Assembly (NCBI RefSeq): GCF_023701745.1
Contig: NZ_JAJOZB010000001.1
Location: 9,037,001 to 9,101,000 of the forward strand
DNA from: Streptomyces sp. RKAG293
GTDB taxonomy: Bacteria > Actinomycetota > Actinomycetes > Streptomycetales > Streptomycetaceae
Reading direction: 5' to 3'
Length of the DNA stretch: 64,000 nt
A program made the translations under genes and the position numbers. The notes under the pieces are model-generated. The model was not told the origin of the DNA. It worked only from the letters and a program-made list of their open reading frames with translations, and ran no database searches. This document shows, in pieces, positions 52,741-61,268 of this stretch (positions are counted from its first letter, which is position 1; each line of letters begins with the position of its first letter).

Positions 52741-53439
52741 ATGGAACCCGTCACGCTGATCACCGGTGGCTCGAGCGGAATCGGTGCCGCCACCGCCCGC
52801 GCCTTGCTCAAGCAGGGCCACCGCGTGGCCGTCACCGGACGTGACGCGGACAAGCTGACCACCTTCGCCGCTTCGGCCGCAGCGGGAGAGCGGCTGCTGA
52901 CGATCACCGGAGACACCAGCGACGCCCACGACGTCGCCTCCGCCGTGCGCCGCGTTGTGGACGCGTGGGGCCGACTGGACAACGTCATCGCCAACGCCGG
53001 GTTCTCACTGCCCGGCAACCTGGAGAGCCACGCCCCCGAGGACATGCGCGCCATGGTCCTCACCAACGTCCTGGGCCCGGCCCTGCTGGTGCGGGAGACC
53101 CTGCCGCACCTCAGGGAGTCCAAGGGCCGGATCGTGATCATCGGTTCGGTCGCCGGGGTACGCAACACGCCAGGCAACCTGTACTCGGTCACCAAGTGGG
53201 CCGCGCACGCACTGGCCGAGAACACCCGGCTGCTGGTCGGCAAGGACGGAGTCGGCGTGACCGTCGTCGCCCCCGGAGTGGTGGACACCCCGTTCTGGGA
53301 CGAGCGCGGCGGCACCCCCGAGGCGACGCCGACGATGACCGCCGAGCAGATCGCGGACACGATCGTCTTCGCCGTCAACCAGCCCGCGGGCGTGGACATC
53401 AACCACATCACCATGCGGCCGACCGGGCAGCTCGGCTGA
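52741..53439 (+). CDS. SDR-family NAD(P)-dependent oxidoreductase
   Basis: A 232-residue classical short-chain dehydrogenase: TGGSSGIG (residues 8-15) binds the cofactor, followed by VIANAGFS (NAG motif), a GRIVIIGSVAG strand (catalytic Ser), the YSVTK active site (Tyr near 149, Lys +4) and PGVVDTPFW. All catalytic residues are intact. Substrate unknown; similar to broad-specificity SDRs that reduce carbonyls. Start ATG 52741, well placed after GAGGAGG. Monocistronic. Confidence 0.92.
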   Translation: MEPVTLITGGSSGIGAATARALLKQGHRVAVTGRDADKLTTFAASAAAGERLLTITGDTSDAHDVASAVRRVVDAWGRLDNVIANAGFSLPGNLESHAPEDMRAMVLTNVLGPALLVRETLPHLRESKGRIVIIGSVAGVRNTPGNLYSVTKWAAHALAENTRLLVGKDGVGVTVVAPGVVDTPFWDERGGTPEATPTMTAEQIADTIVFAVNQPAGVDINHITMRPTGQLG

Positions 53440-53814
53440 CGCCGCGCTCCCAACGACCGTACGATAAGGCGCCTTGTTTCGTTGCGGTCCTGCTCTCCGC
53501 CACGCCGGGATGACCGTCGGGCAGTACCGGTACCGATATGGGCTCCACCGGCCAGGTCGCCAACACCGGCGACCTGGCCGACCGCGCCGGTTGGCGCGGG
53601 TAGGAACCCGGTCATTGGGGGAGTCCTCATCGCGGTGCCTCCCCTGCACGGAGCCCGCACGCCTGGCCGGCAGGCCAACGCGATCTCGTCGTCCTGCCCG
53701 CTCATGCGTTGCGACCGCCGCCCTCAGCGTCACGCTGTCGGAGCCGCCGTCGGCACCAGCCGCACGCCTCGGAAACGGTCCCAGGTCGCGGGTGACCCTG
53801 GGGGGGTCCGCGGA
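53440..53814. other. Intergenic stretch
   Basis: 375 bases between the convergent SDR and beta-helix enzyme genes. No coding frame with family similarity. Short inverted GCCGGT/ACCGGC elements occur (ACCGGTACC near 53527, CACCGGCCAGG near 53545), but no single strong terminator was found. Confidence 0.4.
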
Positions 53815-56247
53815 TCAGATGACGATGCGGTCCAGGTTGGGGCCGGTGCCCGCCGCGTTGGTGATGGCGATGGAGTTGGTGCCGGCCTTCAGGGGTACCT
53901 GGACCCTCAGGGTGACGACGGTGTTGTAGTCCGGCGTTGCCGGGAAGTTCACTGTCTGGGTGGCGCCGTTGGCGGTCACGGTCGCGGTGTGGATGCTGCC
54001 GACGCTCATGAAGTAGATGGTCATCGGGTAGGTGCCGGTGGCGGGTGCGGTCACCGAGTAGGTGCTGCTGCCCAGGAAGCTGATCTTCTTACCGCCGGAG
54101 CAGTGTGCACAGTTGGTGACCGTGGTGCCGGTGCCCAGGGTCGCCTTCTCCGCCTCGTAGGACTTGCCGGGGGAAGGGGTGGTCGTCGGCGTCGCGGTCG
54201 GAGTATCCGTGGGCGTGGGCGTGTCCGTCGGGGTCGGGGTGGGCGTGCCCGTGGGTGGGATCACCGGGCCCACCGTCTTGAGGAAGAGCGACTGACCGGT
54301 GTCGGTCCGGGACGCGTCGACGCCGTGGCCGCCGGTGTAGTCCTTCTGCTCGTTCTTCGCCCAGTCGGCGATCGGCGTGCCGCCCACGTCGAGCGGGTGG
54401 TAGGCGCCGCCGGACGGGCCGGCCACGCCGAACTGGTAGATCGTGTTCTTCAGCGGGTAGTACGGCTGGTACGGACCGCCGGTGGACAACTGCTTGGTCA
54501 TCGTGTTGTCGAAGAAGACGTTCTGCGGTCCGGTTGCACCCGACCACTTGACGCCCTTCTGACCTGCGGTCCAGTAGATCGGGTACCAGTTCGAGGTGTC
54601 GGGTGTCGTGTTGGCGCCGCCGTCGTCACCGCAGTTGGACTGGCAGTTGCCGGCGCGGTGGTCGTACGGCACGGCCTGCGTGTTGAGCTCGATCAGGTTC
54701 CGGCGCTCGTACCCGCCGTGCAGGTTGAAGTCGGAGTCGATGTCGTTGCCGATTGCCACGTTGTCCGACGCCGACCACTGGAACGTGAAGTGCCGCAGGT
54801 TGCGGGTGACGTTGTTGGCGTAGAGCGAGTCCCAGACCCGTGAGCCGCGGAAGTAGCCCCGGCCGCCGGCGCCCTTGTTCCATGAACCGTCCAGGAAGTT
54901 GTCCTGGATCTGCAGGTTCTTGGCCTCTTCGGTGACGATCGGGTGCGAGCCGGTCATGTAGGTCCGGACCCCCCGGACCCAGTCGTTCACCGCCCACTTG
55001 AGAACGATGCCGTTCATCTCGGCGTGCGGGTCCATGTTGCCGTAGTTCTGGACCGAGGCGGCCTGGTTGAGGTTCGACATCGGCTGGGTCATGTAGAAGT
55101 TCTCCAGGCCGACTCCGACGACCGGCTCGACCAGCGGCGATGCCTTGCTGGCGTAGACCGCACCGTCTATCGGTGCCGAGCCGTCGGAGGTGGAGTCGAT
55201 CGGCATGTCGTACTCGAGCGGCTTGTCGACCGTGACCGTGTGGTTGGTGGCGTCGACCGCGCTGATCGTGAAGATCTGCTGCCGCATCTGCAGGTTCTCT
55301 TCGGGGAAGGTCGTGCTGACCGCGTCCATCGACTGGTAGAACTTCTGTGAGTTGGCGGCCATCATATTCACGAAGCCGCCGACCTTGAAACCGGTCATTT
55401 TGGCGCTGGTCGCCAGGTAGACGACCGTGTCGCCCTGCCGAGCGGCGAACGTGGTCTCGCCCGGCTTGGCCCGCAGTTTGGCGCCGGCCTTCCATTGCTG
55501 GTTGATGGAGCCTAGGAAGATCTCCTTGCGGTTCGCCGGCGCGGCGTTGTACTCCGCCTGGTAGGAGGGATCGACCGTACGGGAACTGACCCGGAACAGG
55601 CCGGTGCCGGGCCACGCCCAGCCCATCTTGCCGTCGCCCGAGGTCATGTTGTCGCCGTCGGAGTCAGTGCCGTCCGGGGTGAGGGTGTCGTACAGAGTGT
55701 TGGCATCCGGCCGGTACTCGAAGGACGTACCGGTCGTCGGATCGCTGCCGGCGCCCCGCAGGATGGTGTAGTTGGCGTCCACTGCGATCTCGTGGGAGAC
55801 GTTGAGGACGCCGGCCGGGAACGAGATCAGCGACAGCTTGGTGTACGAGCCGGTCGGCGAACACGTGCTCTTCAGCTTGTCGATCGCGGCCTGGATGCCG
55901 TTCGTATCATCCTTGCTGTCACTCGGCACCACACCGTAGCCGGAAGCCAGTTGGGACGGTGTGATCTGGCAGGACGTCGACGGGTTGATCTCGGAAGCGC
56001 CGGGTAGTGGCTGGCCGCCGAGGTAACCGGCCTTGCTCCAGTCGGGCATGCCCGGCAGCGGGGCGCGGCGGTTGGCAGCCGACAGGTCGAGTGCCCGCTG
56101 CACGGGCACGGGGGTGACGCCGGGGGGCGCGGCGGATGCACCGGCGGTGCCGGCAGCGACGCCGGTCCAGCCGGCCGCCGCGACGCCGGCGGCCAACAGG
56201 GCCAGGGTTCCGCCGAATGCCAGTCGGCGTCTTCTGTTCGATGGCAT
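53815..56247 (-). CDS. Secreted beta-helix-type polysaccharide enzyme with C-terminal CBM35
   Basis: An 810-residue preprotein. The signal peptide has RRRR before a long hydrophobic run, so Tat export is possible. The catalytic part (about 60-650) shows a right-handed beta-helix pattern as in pectate-lyase-3/GH28-related proteins: GYGVVPSDSKDDTNGIQAAIDKL start, then turns like LENFYMTQPMSNLNQA and DNFLDGSWNKGAGGRGYFRGS. A Thr/Pro linker (about 655-685) leads to a CBM35 with GKSYEAEKATLG and CAHCSGGKKISFLG. Specificity cannot be read. It is divergent from the chitinase. Confidence 0.8.
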   Translation of the reverse strand: MPSNRRRRLAFGGTLALLAAGVAAAGWTGVAAGTAGASAAPPGVTPVPVQRALDLSAANRRAPLPGMPDWSKAGYLGGQPLPGASEINPSTSCQITPSQLASGYGVVPSDSKDDTNGIQAAIDKLKSTCSPTGSYTKLSLISFPAGVLNVSHEIAVDANYTILRGAGSDPTTGTSFEYRPDANTLYDTLTPDGTDSDGDNMTSGDGKMGWAWPGTGLFRVSSRTVDPSYQAEYNAAPANRKEIFLGSINQQWKAGAKLRAKPGETTFAARQGDTVVYLATSAKMTGFKVGGFVNMMAANSQKFYQSMDAVSTTFPEENLQMRQQIFTISAVDATNHTVTVDKPLEYDMPIDSTSDGSAPIDGAVYASKASPLVEPVVGVGLENFYMTQPMSNLNQAASVQNYGNMDPHAEMNGIVLKWAVNDWVRGVRTYMTGSHPIVTEEAKNLQIQDNFLDGSWNKGAGGRGYFRGSRVWDSLYANNVTRNLRHFTFQWSASDNVAIGNDIDSDFNLHGGYERRNLIELNTQAVPYDHRAGNCQSNCGDDGGANTTPDTSNWYPIYWTAGQKGVKWSGATGPQNVFFDNTMTKQLSTGGPYQPYYPLKNTIYQFGVAGPSGGAYHPLDVGGTPIADWAKNEQKDYTGGHGVDASRTDTGQSLFLKTVGPVIPPTGTPTPTPTDTPTPTDTPTATPTTTPSPGKSYEAEKATLGTGTTVTNCAHCSGGKKISFLGSSTYSVTAPATGTYPMTIYFMSVGSIHTATVTANGATQTVNFPATPDYNTVVTLRVQVPLKAGTNSIAITNAAGTGPNLDRIVI

Positions 56248-56450
56248 GGGGGTGTCCCAACGCGAGGGGCGGACGTAGGGGTCGGGCACCGCACGGCTGG
56301 ACGCGGTGCCGGGCGCGCGGGCGGGCCGTATCGACAGCTGCGGGATCGACGTGTCGAGGTGGGTCCCGCCGTGTTCCGGCGGCTGAAGCAGGGTGGAGCA
56401 GCCCGTGCCACGTGCCGATCGACCGCGCAAACGCGAGCGCCTGATGGATG

Positions 56451-56469
56451 GTAAGAAAACTTTCCTAAC
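56451..56469. promoter_or_regulatory. Candidate operator 1 of the polysaccharide cluster
   Basis: GTAAGAAAACTTTCCTAAC is a 19-base imperfect palindrome about 200 bases upstream of the beta-helix enzyme gene. The core is the same as in the second site at 56734. From memory it resembles the palindrome described for CsnR, a ROK-family repressor of chitosanase genes, but I could not check this. Confidence 0.55.
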
Positions 56470-56733
56470 TGGTATCTCGCCCAGAGTCTTCCCAGGCCCT
56501 GCGGTAGTCAAGAGGTTGAACACGATTCATCCACATGAACACCTTTTCTCCAAAGCAACCGCCTCGGCCGTGGATGCGGGGATTCCGTCGGCGGTTCCAC
56601 GGCGGAATGCCGGGCGCCCGCCGATGGTGATGCGAGGGCGGGAGGCCGAGTGCCTCGGCGAGGCGTCGAAACGCCCATGAAGGCAGTTGCTCCTCCGCCC
56701 TGGTCCACCTCTGGGGCGCAGTGGGGGTTAATT

Positions 56734-56752
56734 ATTAGGAAAGTTTCCTTCC
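56734..56752. promoter_or_regulatory. Candidate operator 2 of the polysaccharide cluster
   Basis: ATTAGGAAAGTTTCCTTCC contains the exact inverted repeat AGGAAA-G-TTTCCT around a one-base centre, 311 bases before the chitinase start. It shares the core TAGGAAAGTTT with the other site read on the lower strand. The 815-base spacer shows no gene. Confidence 0.6.
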
Positions 56753-57062
56753 CAACTGCTTGACGGGCGCTGCCCGGGAGGGATTGACTGCGCGCCGCGG
56801 GGTCAACTCCACTACACCCGGCCCCGCGCCGTTTCTTACCCACTCGTCAGCTCGACTCAGCTGAAGGCGTCCTCCCGAGCTACGTCCGCAAGCCCAACGG
56901 TTCCGTCGAGGCACCAGATATCGCAGCTCCCCTCGCTGGGACACCGTGCTCCATCGGCTCTCTCGGAGCATCCGCTCCGCACACGTTCCGGTCCCGCGAC
57001 ACCGACCGGGAGCCCGACCCCCTTGGGGGATGCCCCGTCCCGACCTCACCTGGAGGACATCC

Positions 57063-58445
57063 GTGACATGGTCACGACTCACCAAGGGGCTTATCGCCAC
57101 CGCGCTGCCGGTGGCAGCGGTGGCGATGGGCATCAACGCGACCGCCAACGCCAGCCCCCAGGCAATGAACACGTTCCCGGCCCACTACGCCGCGCCCTAC
57201 CTGGAGCTCGCCGGCGACACAGCCGGCGACATCGCAGCAGACATGAGGGCCACCGGGCTGAAGAACTACACCCTGGCCTTCCTGATTCCCAAGTCCGGTT
57301 GTACTCCGCAGTGGGAGGCCGGCAACAGCGCACTGGGCGCCTTCACCTCCCAGGTCAACGACCTCAAGGCGGCCGGCGGCAACGTCATCATCTCCTTCGG
57401 CGGCGCCGAGGGCGGGGAACTGGCGCAGACCTGCACCTCGGTCTCCTCACTGACCGCCGCCTACGCCAACGTCGCCAGCACTTACGGCATCACCCGCCTC
57501 GACTTCGACATCGAAGGCAGCACCCTGGGCAACACCGCGGTCAACGCCCGCCGCAACCAGGCCCTGGCCGCTCTCCAAACCCAAAACCCCAACATCGAGG
57601 TCGACTACACCCTGGCCGTGGACCCCTCCGGCCTCGAATCCGACACCCTCAACCTCCTCAAGGACGCCAAGAGCAAGGGCGTCAAGATCAACCTCGTCAA
57701 CATCATGACCATGGACTTCGGCGACGGCGAGAACGCCCTCAACGACTCCCTGTCCGCAGCCAAGGGCACCGCCGCACAACTCGCAAGCCTCTACGGCATC
57801 ACCACCGCACAGGCATACGGACGTATGGGCCTCACCCCCATCGCCGGCAAGAACGACGACAACGAGAACTTCACCCAGGCCGACGCCGCCACGCTGGAAG
57901 CCTTCGCTGCCACCAACGGCGTCCAGGAACTGTCCTTCTGGGAAGTCCACAGTTACGACAAGGCCAGCGGCTACGCCTACTCCCGGATCTTCAACAAGAT
58001 CACCGGTGGCGGTACGCCGCCGACCGACCCGCCGACCGACCCGCCGACTGACCCGCCGACTGACCCGCCGACCGGTGGGAACAAGTCGTACGAGGCAGAG
58101 GCGTCGGTTCTGGCCGGTGGGACGACGATCACCAGCTGTGCGCACTGCTCGGGTGGGAAGAAGCTCAGCTACCTGGGCAGCGGTGGCACCGCGACGTTCA
58201 ACAACGTCGCAGAGGCGGCTGCGGGTAGCTACACGATGAGCGTCTCCTTCATGAGTGTCGGCCAGTCCCGCTCCGCGGTCGTGACCGTCAACGGTGTGAA
58301 CCAGACCGTCAGTTTCCCCGCGACACCCGACTACAACACCGTGGTCACCAAGGACGTCACCGTCCAGCTCAAGGCCGGAAACAACACCATCAAGTTCTCC
58401 AACCCCTCCGCCGGGGCACCCAACCTCGACCGCATCGTCGTCTGA
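57063..58445 (+). CDS. GH18 chitinase with C-terminal CBM35
   Basis: A 460-residue secreted enzyme. The signal peptide ends near residue 30 (ATANA). The catalytic barrel has SFGG (111-114) and the active-site motif LDFDIEGS with Glu151 as acid, plus MTMDFG and a WEVHSYD end strand (catalytic Asp and Tyr/Trp region), typical of bacterial GH18 endo/exochitinases. Residues 319-337 form a (PPTD)n linker, followed by a CBM35-like module to residue 460. GTG 57063 has GGAGG seven bases upstream. Likely regulated with the divergent gene by the 56.4-56.8 kb palindromes. Confidence 0.93.
   Translation: MTWSRLTKGLIATALPVAAVAMGINATANASPQAMNTFPAHYAAPYLELAGDTAGDIAADMRATGLKNYTLAFLIPKSGCTPQWEAGNSALGAFTSQVNDLKAAGGNVIISFGGAEGGELAQTCTSVSSLTAAYANVASTYGITRLDFDIEGSTLGNTAVNARRNQALAALQTQNPNIEVDYTLAVDPSGLESDTLNLLKDAKSKGVKINLVNIMTMDFGDGENALNDSLSAAKGTAAQLASLYGITTAQAYGRMGLTPIAGKNDDNENFTQADAATLEAFAATNGVQELSFWEVHSYDKASGYAYSRIFNKITGGGTPPTDPPTDPPTDPPTDPPTGGNKSYEAEASVLAGGTTITSCAHCSGGKKLSYLGSGGTATFNNVAEAAAGSYTMSVSFMSVGQSRSAVVTVNGVNQTVSFPATPDYNTVVTKDVTVQLKAGNNTIKFSNPSAGAPNLDRIVV
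58059..58445. repeat. Copy 1 of an identical 387-bp CBM35 block
   Basis: Bases 58059-58445 (end of the PPTD linker through the chitinase stop codon) match 59470-59856 base for base by direct comparison. The encoded module begins NKSYEAEASVLAGG and ends PNLDRIVV. Confidence 0.95.
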
Positions 58446-58659
58446 CAGCTCAACGGGAGCCGGAGCCAGGATCACCACCGCGGCCGGCACAGGATCCATG
58501 CGAGGACCGATTCCGCTCAAGATCACGAGTCGGTTGTCCCTCGGAAGTATCGATCTGGCATGGCCGATTGATGAGGCGAGGCAACTGCGCGACGAGAGTC
58601 GCACTTGCTCTGACTCGTCAAGAGGCTTTGCCACCACACAATGGAGGTCCCACACCCCT

Positions 58660-59856
58660 ATGTCATCGATCCGTACGCGCCTCGTTGTGGCAGCCGCCGC
58701 AGCCACCGCGCTCACCATCCCCCTTGTCGTCGGCCATGCCGACGCCGCCACGACATCCGCAACGGTCAAGGCCGCACCGGCCGCGACCTCCTACACCGCC
58801 GCCCAGGTGCTGGCCGGCATCCAGCAGAACTCGACGGCCGCCAACAAGGTCAACACCAAGCCCCACATCAACACCATGACCCACGCCGACGTGAACGTCT
58901 TCCAGGTCGCGCCGGGTATCTACACCTACAGCTCCGGCATGGCCATCGACACCGACGGCAGTGACCCCGACCCCGACCCCGACCACCAGGGCGAGACGAC
59001 CTGGGAGGACAGCAACGGCCAGGCGCTGGGCGCCCACAAGGTCCCCTTCTACGTCCTCGGCGACGACTGCTGGGACCGCAAGACCCCCTGCCCGCACTTC
59101 TACTTCAAGGAACACGGCATGTCAGGGCGTCAGTTCGCGCTGATGTTCTACAACGGCAAGGTCATCGGCTCGATCTTCGGCGACACCCAGACCGCCAACG
59201 GCCAGGACACCTCCGACAACGACTCCCGCGAACTCGGCGAGGCGTCCGTCAAGGCAGCCCAGCTGCTCGGCATACCCAGCAGCGGCACCACCGGTGGCGT
59301 CGACAACGGCGTGACCCTGGCGATGTTCTCGGGTCCGTCCTGGGTCGTCAACGGCACCAACGCCAACCTCAACGCCAACGCCCAGGCCCTGGTCCAAAAG
59401 GCTCTGGACACCCTCGGCTCCAGCATGAACGGCGGCACGCCGCCCACCGACCCGCCGACCGACCCGCCCACTGACCCGCCGACCGGTGGGAACAAGTCGT
59501 ACGAGGCAGAGGCGTCGGTTCTGGCCGGTGGGACGACGATCACCAGCTGTGCGCACTGCTCGGGTGGGAAGAAGCTCAGCTACCTGGGCAGCGGTGGCAC
59601 CGCGACGTTCAACAACGTCGCAGAGGCGGCTGCGGGTAGCTACACGATGAGCGTCTCCTTCATGAGTGTCGGCCAGTCCCGCTCCGCGGTCGTGACCGTC
59701 AACGGTGTGAACCAGACCGTCAGTTTCCCCGCGACACCCGACTACAACACCGTGGTCACCAAGGACGTCACCGTCCAGCTCAAGGCCGGAAACAACACCA
59801 TCAAGTTCTCCAACCCCTCCGCCGGGGCACCCAACCTCGACCGCATCGTCGTCTGA
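58660..59856 (+). CDS. GH75 chitosanase with C-terminal CBM35
   Basis: A 398-residue secreted protein. The signal peptide is about 1-30 (ending HADA). The catalytic domain (about 45-275) matches the GH75 pattern: MAIDTDGS, KVPFYVLGDDCWD, ALMFYNGKVIGSIFGDTQ (Asp175) and ELGEASVKAAQLLGIP (Glu194), the two residues expected for hydrolysis, then DNGVTLAMFSG. A short PPTD linker and a CBM35 module identical to that of the chitinase follow. It cuts chitosan. ATG 58660 has a GGAGG about 14 bases upstream. The 58446-58659 spacer shows no palindrome like those at 56.4 kb, so its own promoter is likely. Confidence 0.88.
   Translation: MSSIRTRLVVAAAAATALTIPLVVGHADAATTSATVKAAPAATSYTAAQVLAGIQQNSTAANKVNTKPHINTMTHADVNVFQVAPGIYTYSSGMAIDTDGSDPDPDPDHQGETTWEDSNGQALGAHKVPFYVLGDDCWDRKTPCPHFYFKEHGMSGRQFALMFYNGKVIGSIFGDTQTANGQDTSDNDSRELGEASVKAAQLLGIPSSGTTGGVDNGVTLAMFSGPSWVVNGTNANLNANAQALVQKALDTLGSSMNGGTPPTDPPTDPPTDPPTGGNKSYEAEASVLAGGTTITSCAHCSGGKKLSYLGSGGTATFNNVAEAAAGSYTMSVSFMSVGQSRSAVVTVNGVNQTVSFPATPDYNTVVTKDVTVQLKAGNNTIKFSNPSAGAPNLDRIVV
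59470..59856. repeat. Copy 2 of the identical 387-bp CBM35 block
   Basis: Identical to 58059-58445 at a constant offset of 1411 bases, including third codon positions. Identity ends at the stop codons; the flanking linkers and 3' sequences differ. Confidence 0.95.
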
Positions 59857-59869
59857 GGACCCACTGCCA

Positions 59870-59908
59870 GGTCATGACCGGTGGCCGTGGGGGCCGCCGG
59901 TCATGACC
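59870..59908 (+). terminator. Hairpin terminator after the chitosanase gene
   Basis: A 17-base arm (59870-59886; GGTCATGACCGGTGGCC) pairs with 59892-59908 with one mismatch across a five-base loop, 13 bases after the stop codon. Confidence 0.8.
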
Positions 59909-59909
59909 G

Positions 59910-60110
59910 TCACTACAGAGGTGCCGAAACCAGGTCCCGACGTCGCGGGCTACACCCGATGAAGAAGCAGGGTGCCATCACCCTCGGCATCGGCGGTGAC
60001 CTCAGCATCGGCGCGGCCGGCCTGTTCTACGAGGGCGTCATGACCTCCGGCCACCCCTCGGACGCCACCGAGAACGCGGTCCAGGCCAACATCACATCGG
60101 TCGATCACGG
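59910..60110 (+). pseudogene. Fragment of an alpha-L-arabinofuranosidase catalytic domain
   Basis: The frame around 59959 reads MKKQGAITLGIGGDLSIGAA, GLFYEGVMTSGHPSDATENAVQANI, which is the C-terminal part of the catalytic domain of AbfB/GH54 arabinofuranosidases (about 330 residues when whole). Nothing upstream or downstream continues the family; after VQANITSV the frame turns into low-information sequence. It is an orphan piece of another polysaccharide-degrading gene. Confidence 0.75.
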
Positions 60111-60298
60111 CACCTCCGCCACCGGGTCGGGCACGGGAGAGCTGCACGGGGTAGGTCTCGGCAGGGGTCTGGACGTGCCGAACGCGTCGACGGCGAACGA
60201 CACCCAGGGGCAGGACCCGCAGCCACGGCCCAGCCCTCTCCTGAGCGTGCGCCACGGACGTGGGCCCAGCGGCGCGTTCGAGATCCGGGACACCGCGC

Positions 60299-60409
60299 TC
60301 AGTGCGCCGGAGAAGGCGCAGCGGGCAGGCGGGTGAAGCCGGTGATCATCCACGCCGCCAGGGCGGCGGTGACGGCGATCTGGGCAGCGGACAGCACGGA
60401 CACGTGCAT
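60299..60409 (-). CDS. Possible 36-residue membrane peptide
   Basis: ATG 60409 with GGAGG eight bases upstream opens MHVSVLSAAQIAVTAALAAW, continuing MITGFTRLPAAP: one membrane helix with a short C-terminal tail. The composition is coding-like, and the gene lies 68 bases behind the broken glycerol-3-phosphate dehydrogenase gene in the same direction. Function unknown; the small size makes it uncertain. Confidence 0.4.
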   Translation of the reverse strand: MHVSVLSAAQIAVTAALAAWMITGFTRLPAAPSPAH

Positions 60410-60477
60410 GGGCGGGAGCCTCCGGGTGGGAGGTGAAAGTGATGGGTGAGCGGCCCCGTGATCTGGGGCGCCGGGGG

Positions 60478-61128
60478 TCAGCGCTCGGGTTTGGGGGGCC
60501 GCTGCATCAGCGCGGCGGCGGCCTCGTCGAGGATGACGTTCTTCACCGCACCGCCCAGCTCGCAGCCGATCACGTCGGTGCTGGCGTAGGGCCGGAAATA
60601 GGGGGTGTGGCACGCCTGCTGGAAGCGGCGGGCGGCGCCCTCGCCGGTGCAGGCGATGGTGGCGGCGGCGGGATGGCCGTCCATGATCTCGCGCGCCAGG
60701 TTCGGGCCCGACAACACCGCGACCCGGTCCGCGCTCACGCCGGTCACCTCAGTGATGACCTGACTCGCCCGCTCCCCACTGCCCACCTCGATGCCCTTCA
60801 TTAGCGACACGATCACGGTGTCGGGACCGATGTGCGGCGCCCACGCGGCGAGGTTGCTCCGCAGGGACTGTGCGGGGATGGACAGCACGAGGTAGTCCGC
60901 GCCGTCCAGCGCGACGGCCGGGTCGGTCGTGGCCGTCAGGGAGGCGGGCAGCTCGACATCCGGGAAGTAGCCCGGGTTGCGGTGCACCGTGTTGATCGCG
61001 TCGGCGATCTCGTTCCGGCGGGCGTGCACGATGACGCTGGTGCCGGCGTCGGCCAGGATCTTGGCAACGGCGGTACCCCAGGACCCGGCCGAGAACACCG
61101 CCGCGCGGGCGGAACGGTGCCGACTCAA
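60478..61128 (-). pseudogene. Glycerol-3-phosphate dehydrogenase (GpsA) with large internal deletion
   Basis: The first 195 residues follow GpsA: AAVFSAGSWGTAVAKILADAG at the start, SLMKGIEVG, VLSGPNLAREI and GCELGGAVKNVI, including the catalytic-Lys helix. Immediately after NVI comes LDEAAAALMQRPPKPER, the extreme C-terminus of the family. About 110-120 residues of the substrate-binding domain are missing in frame (216 residues here versus about 335). The Rossmann motif is also altered (FSAGSWG instead of FGAGSWG). A paralog that should be inactive. Start TTG 61128 is uncertain. Confidence 0.78.
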
Positions 61129-61268
61129 CTCGAGGTCCCCTCATCGGGCACAGGCCCGTCGCCGGGGAAGCGGCCGGGCAGCGTGGGCAGCACATGGTGC
61201 GGCTCACGCCGCATGTTCCCCGCCGGGGCTTCGTCCAGCTCGTGGCGCAGCTCGTCGGCGTGGGCGAT

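Noticed and set aside
56800..56850. tRNA-like GGGGTCAACTCC stretch
   Set aside because: No cloverleaf arms or anticodon loop could be folded around it.
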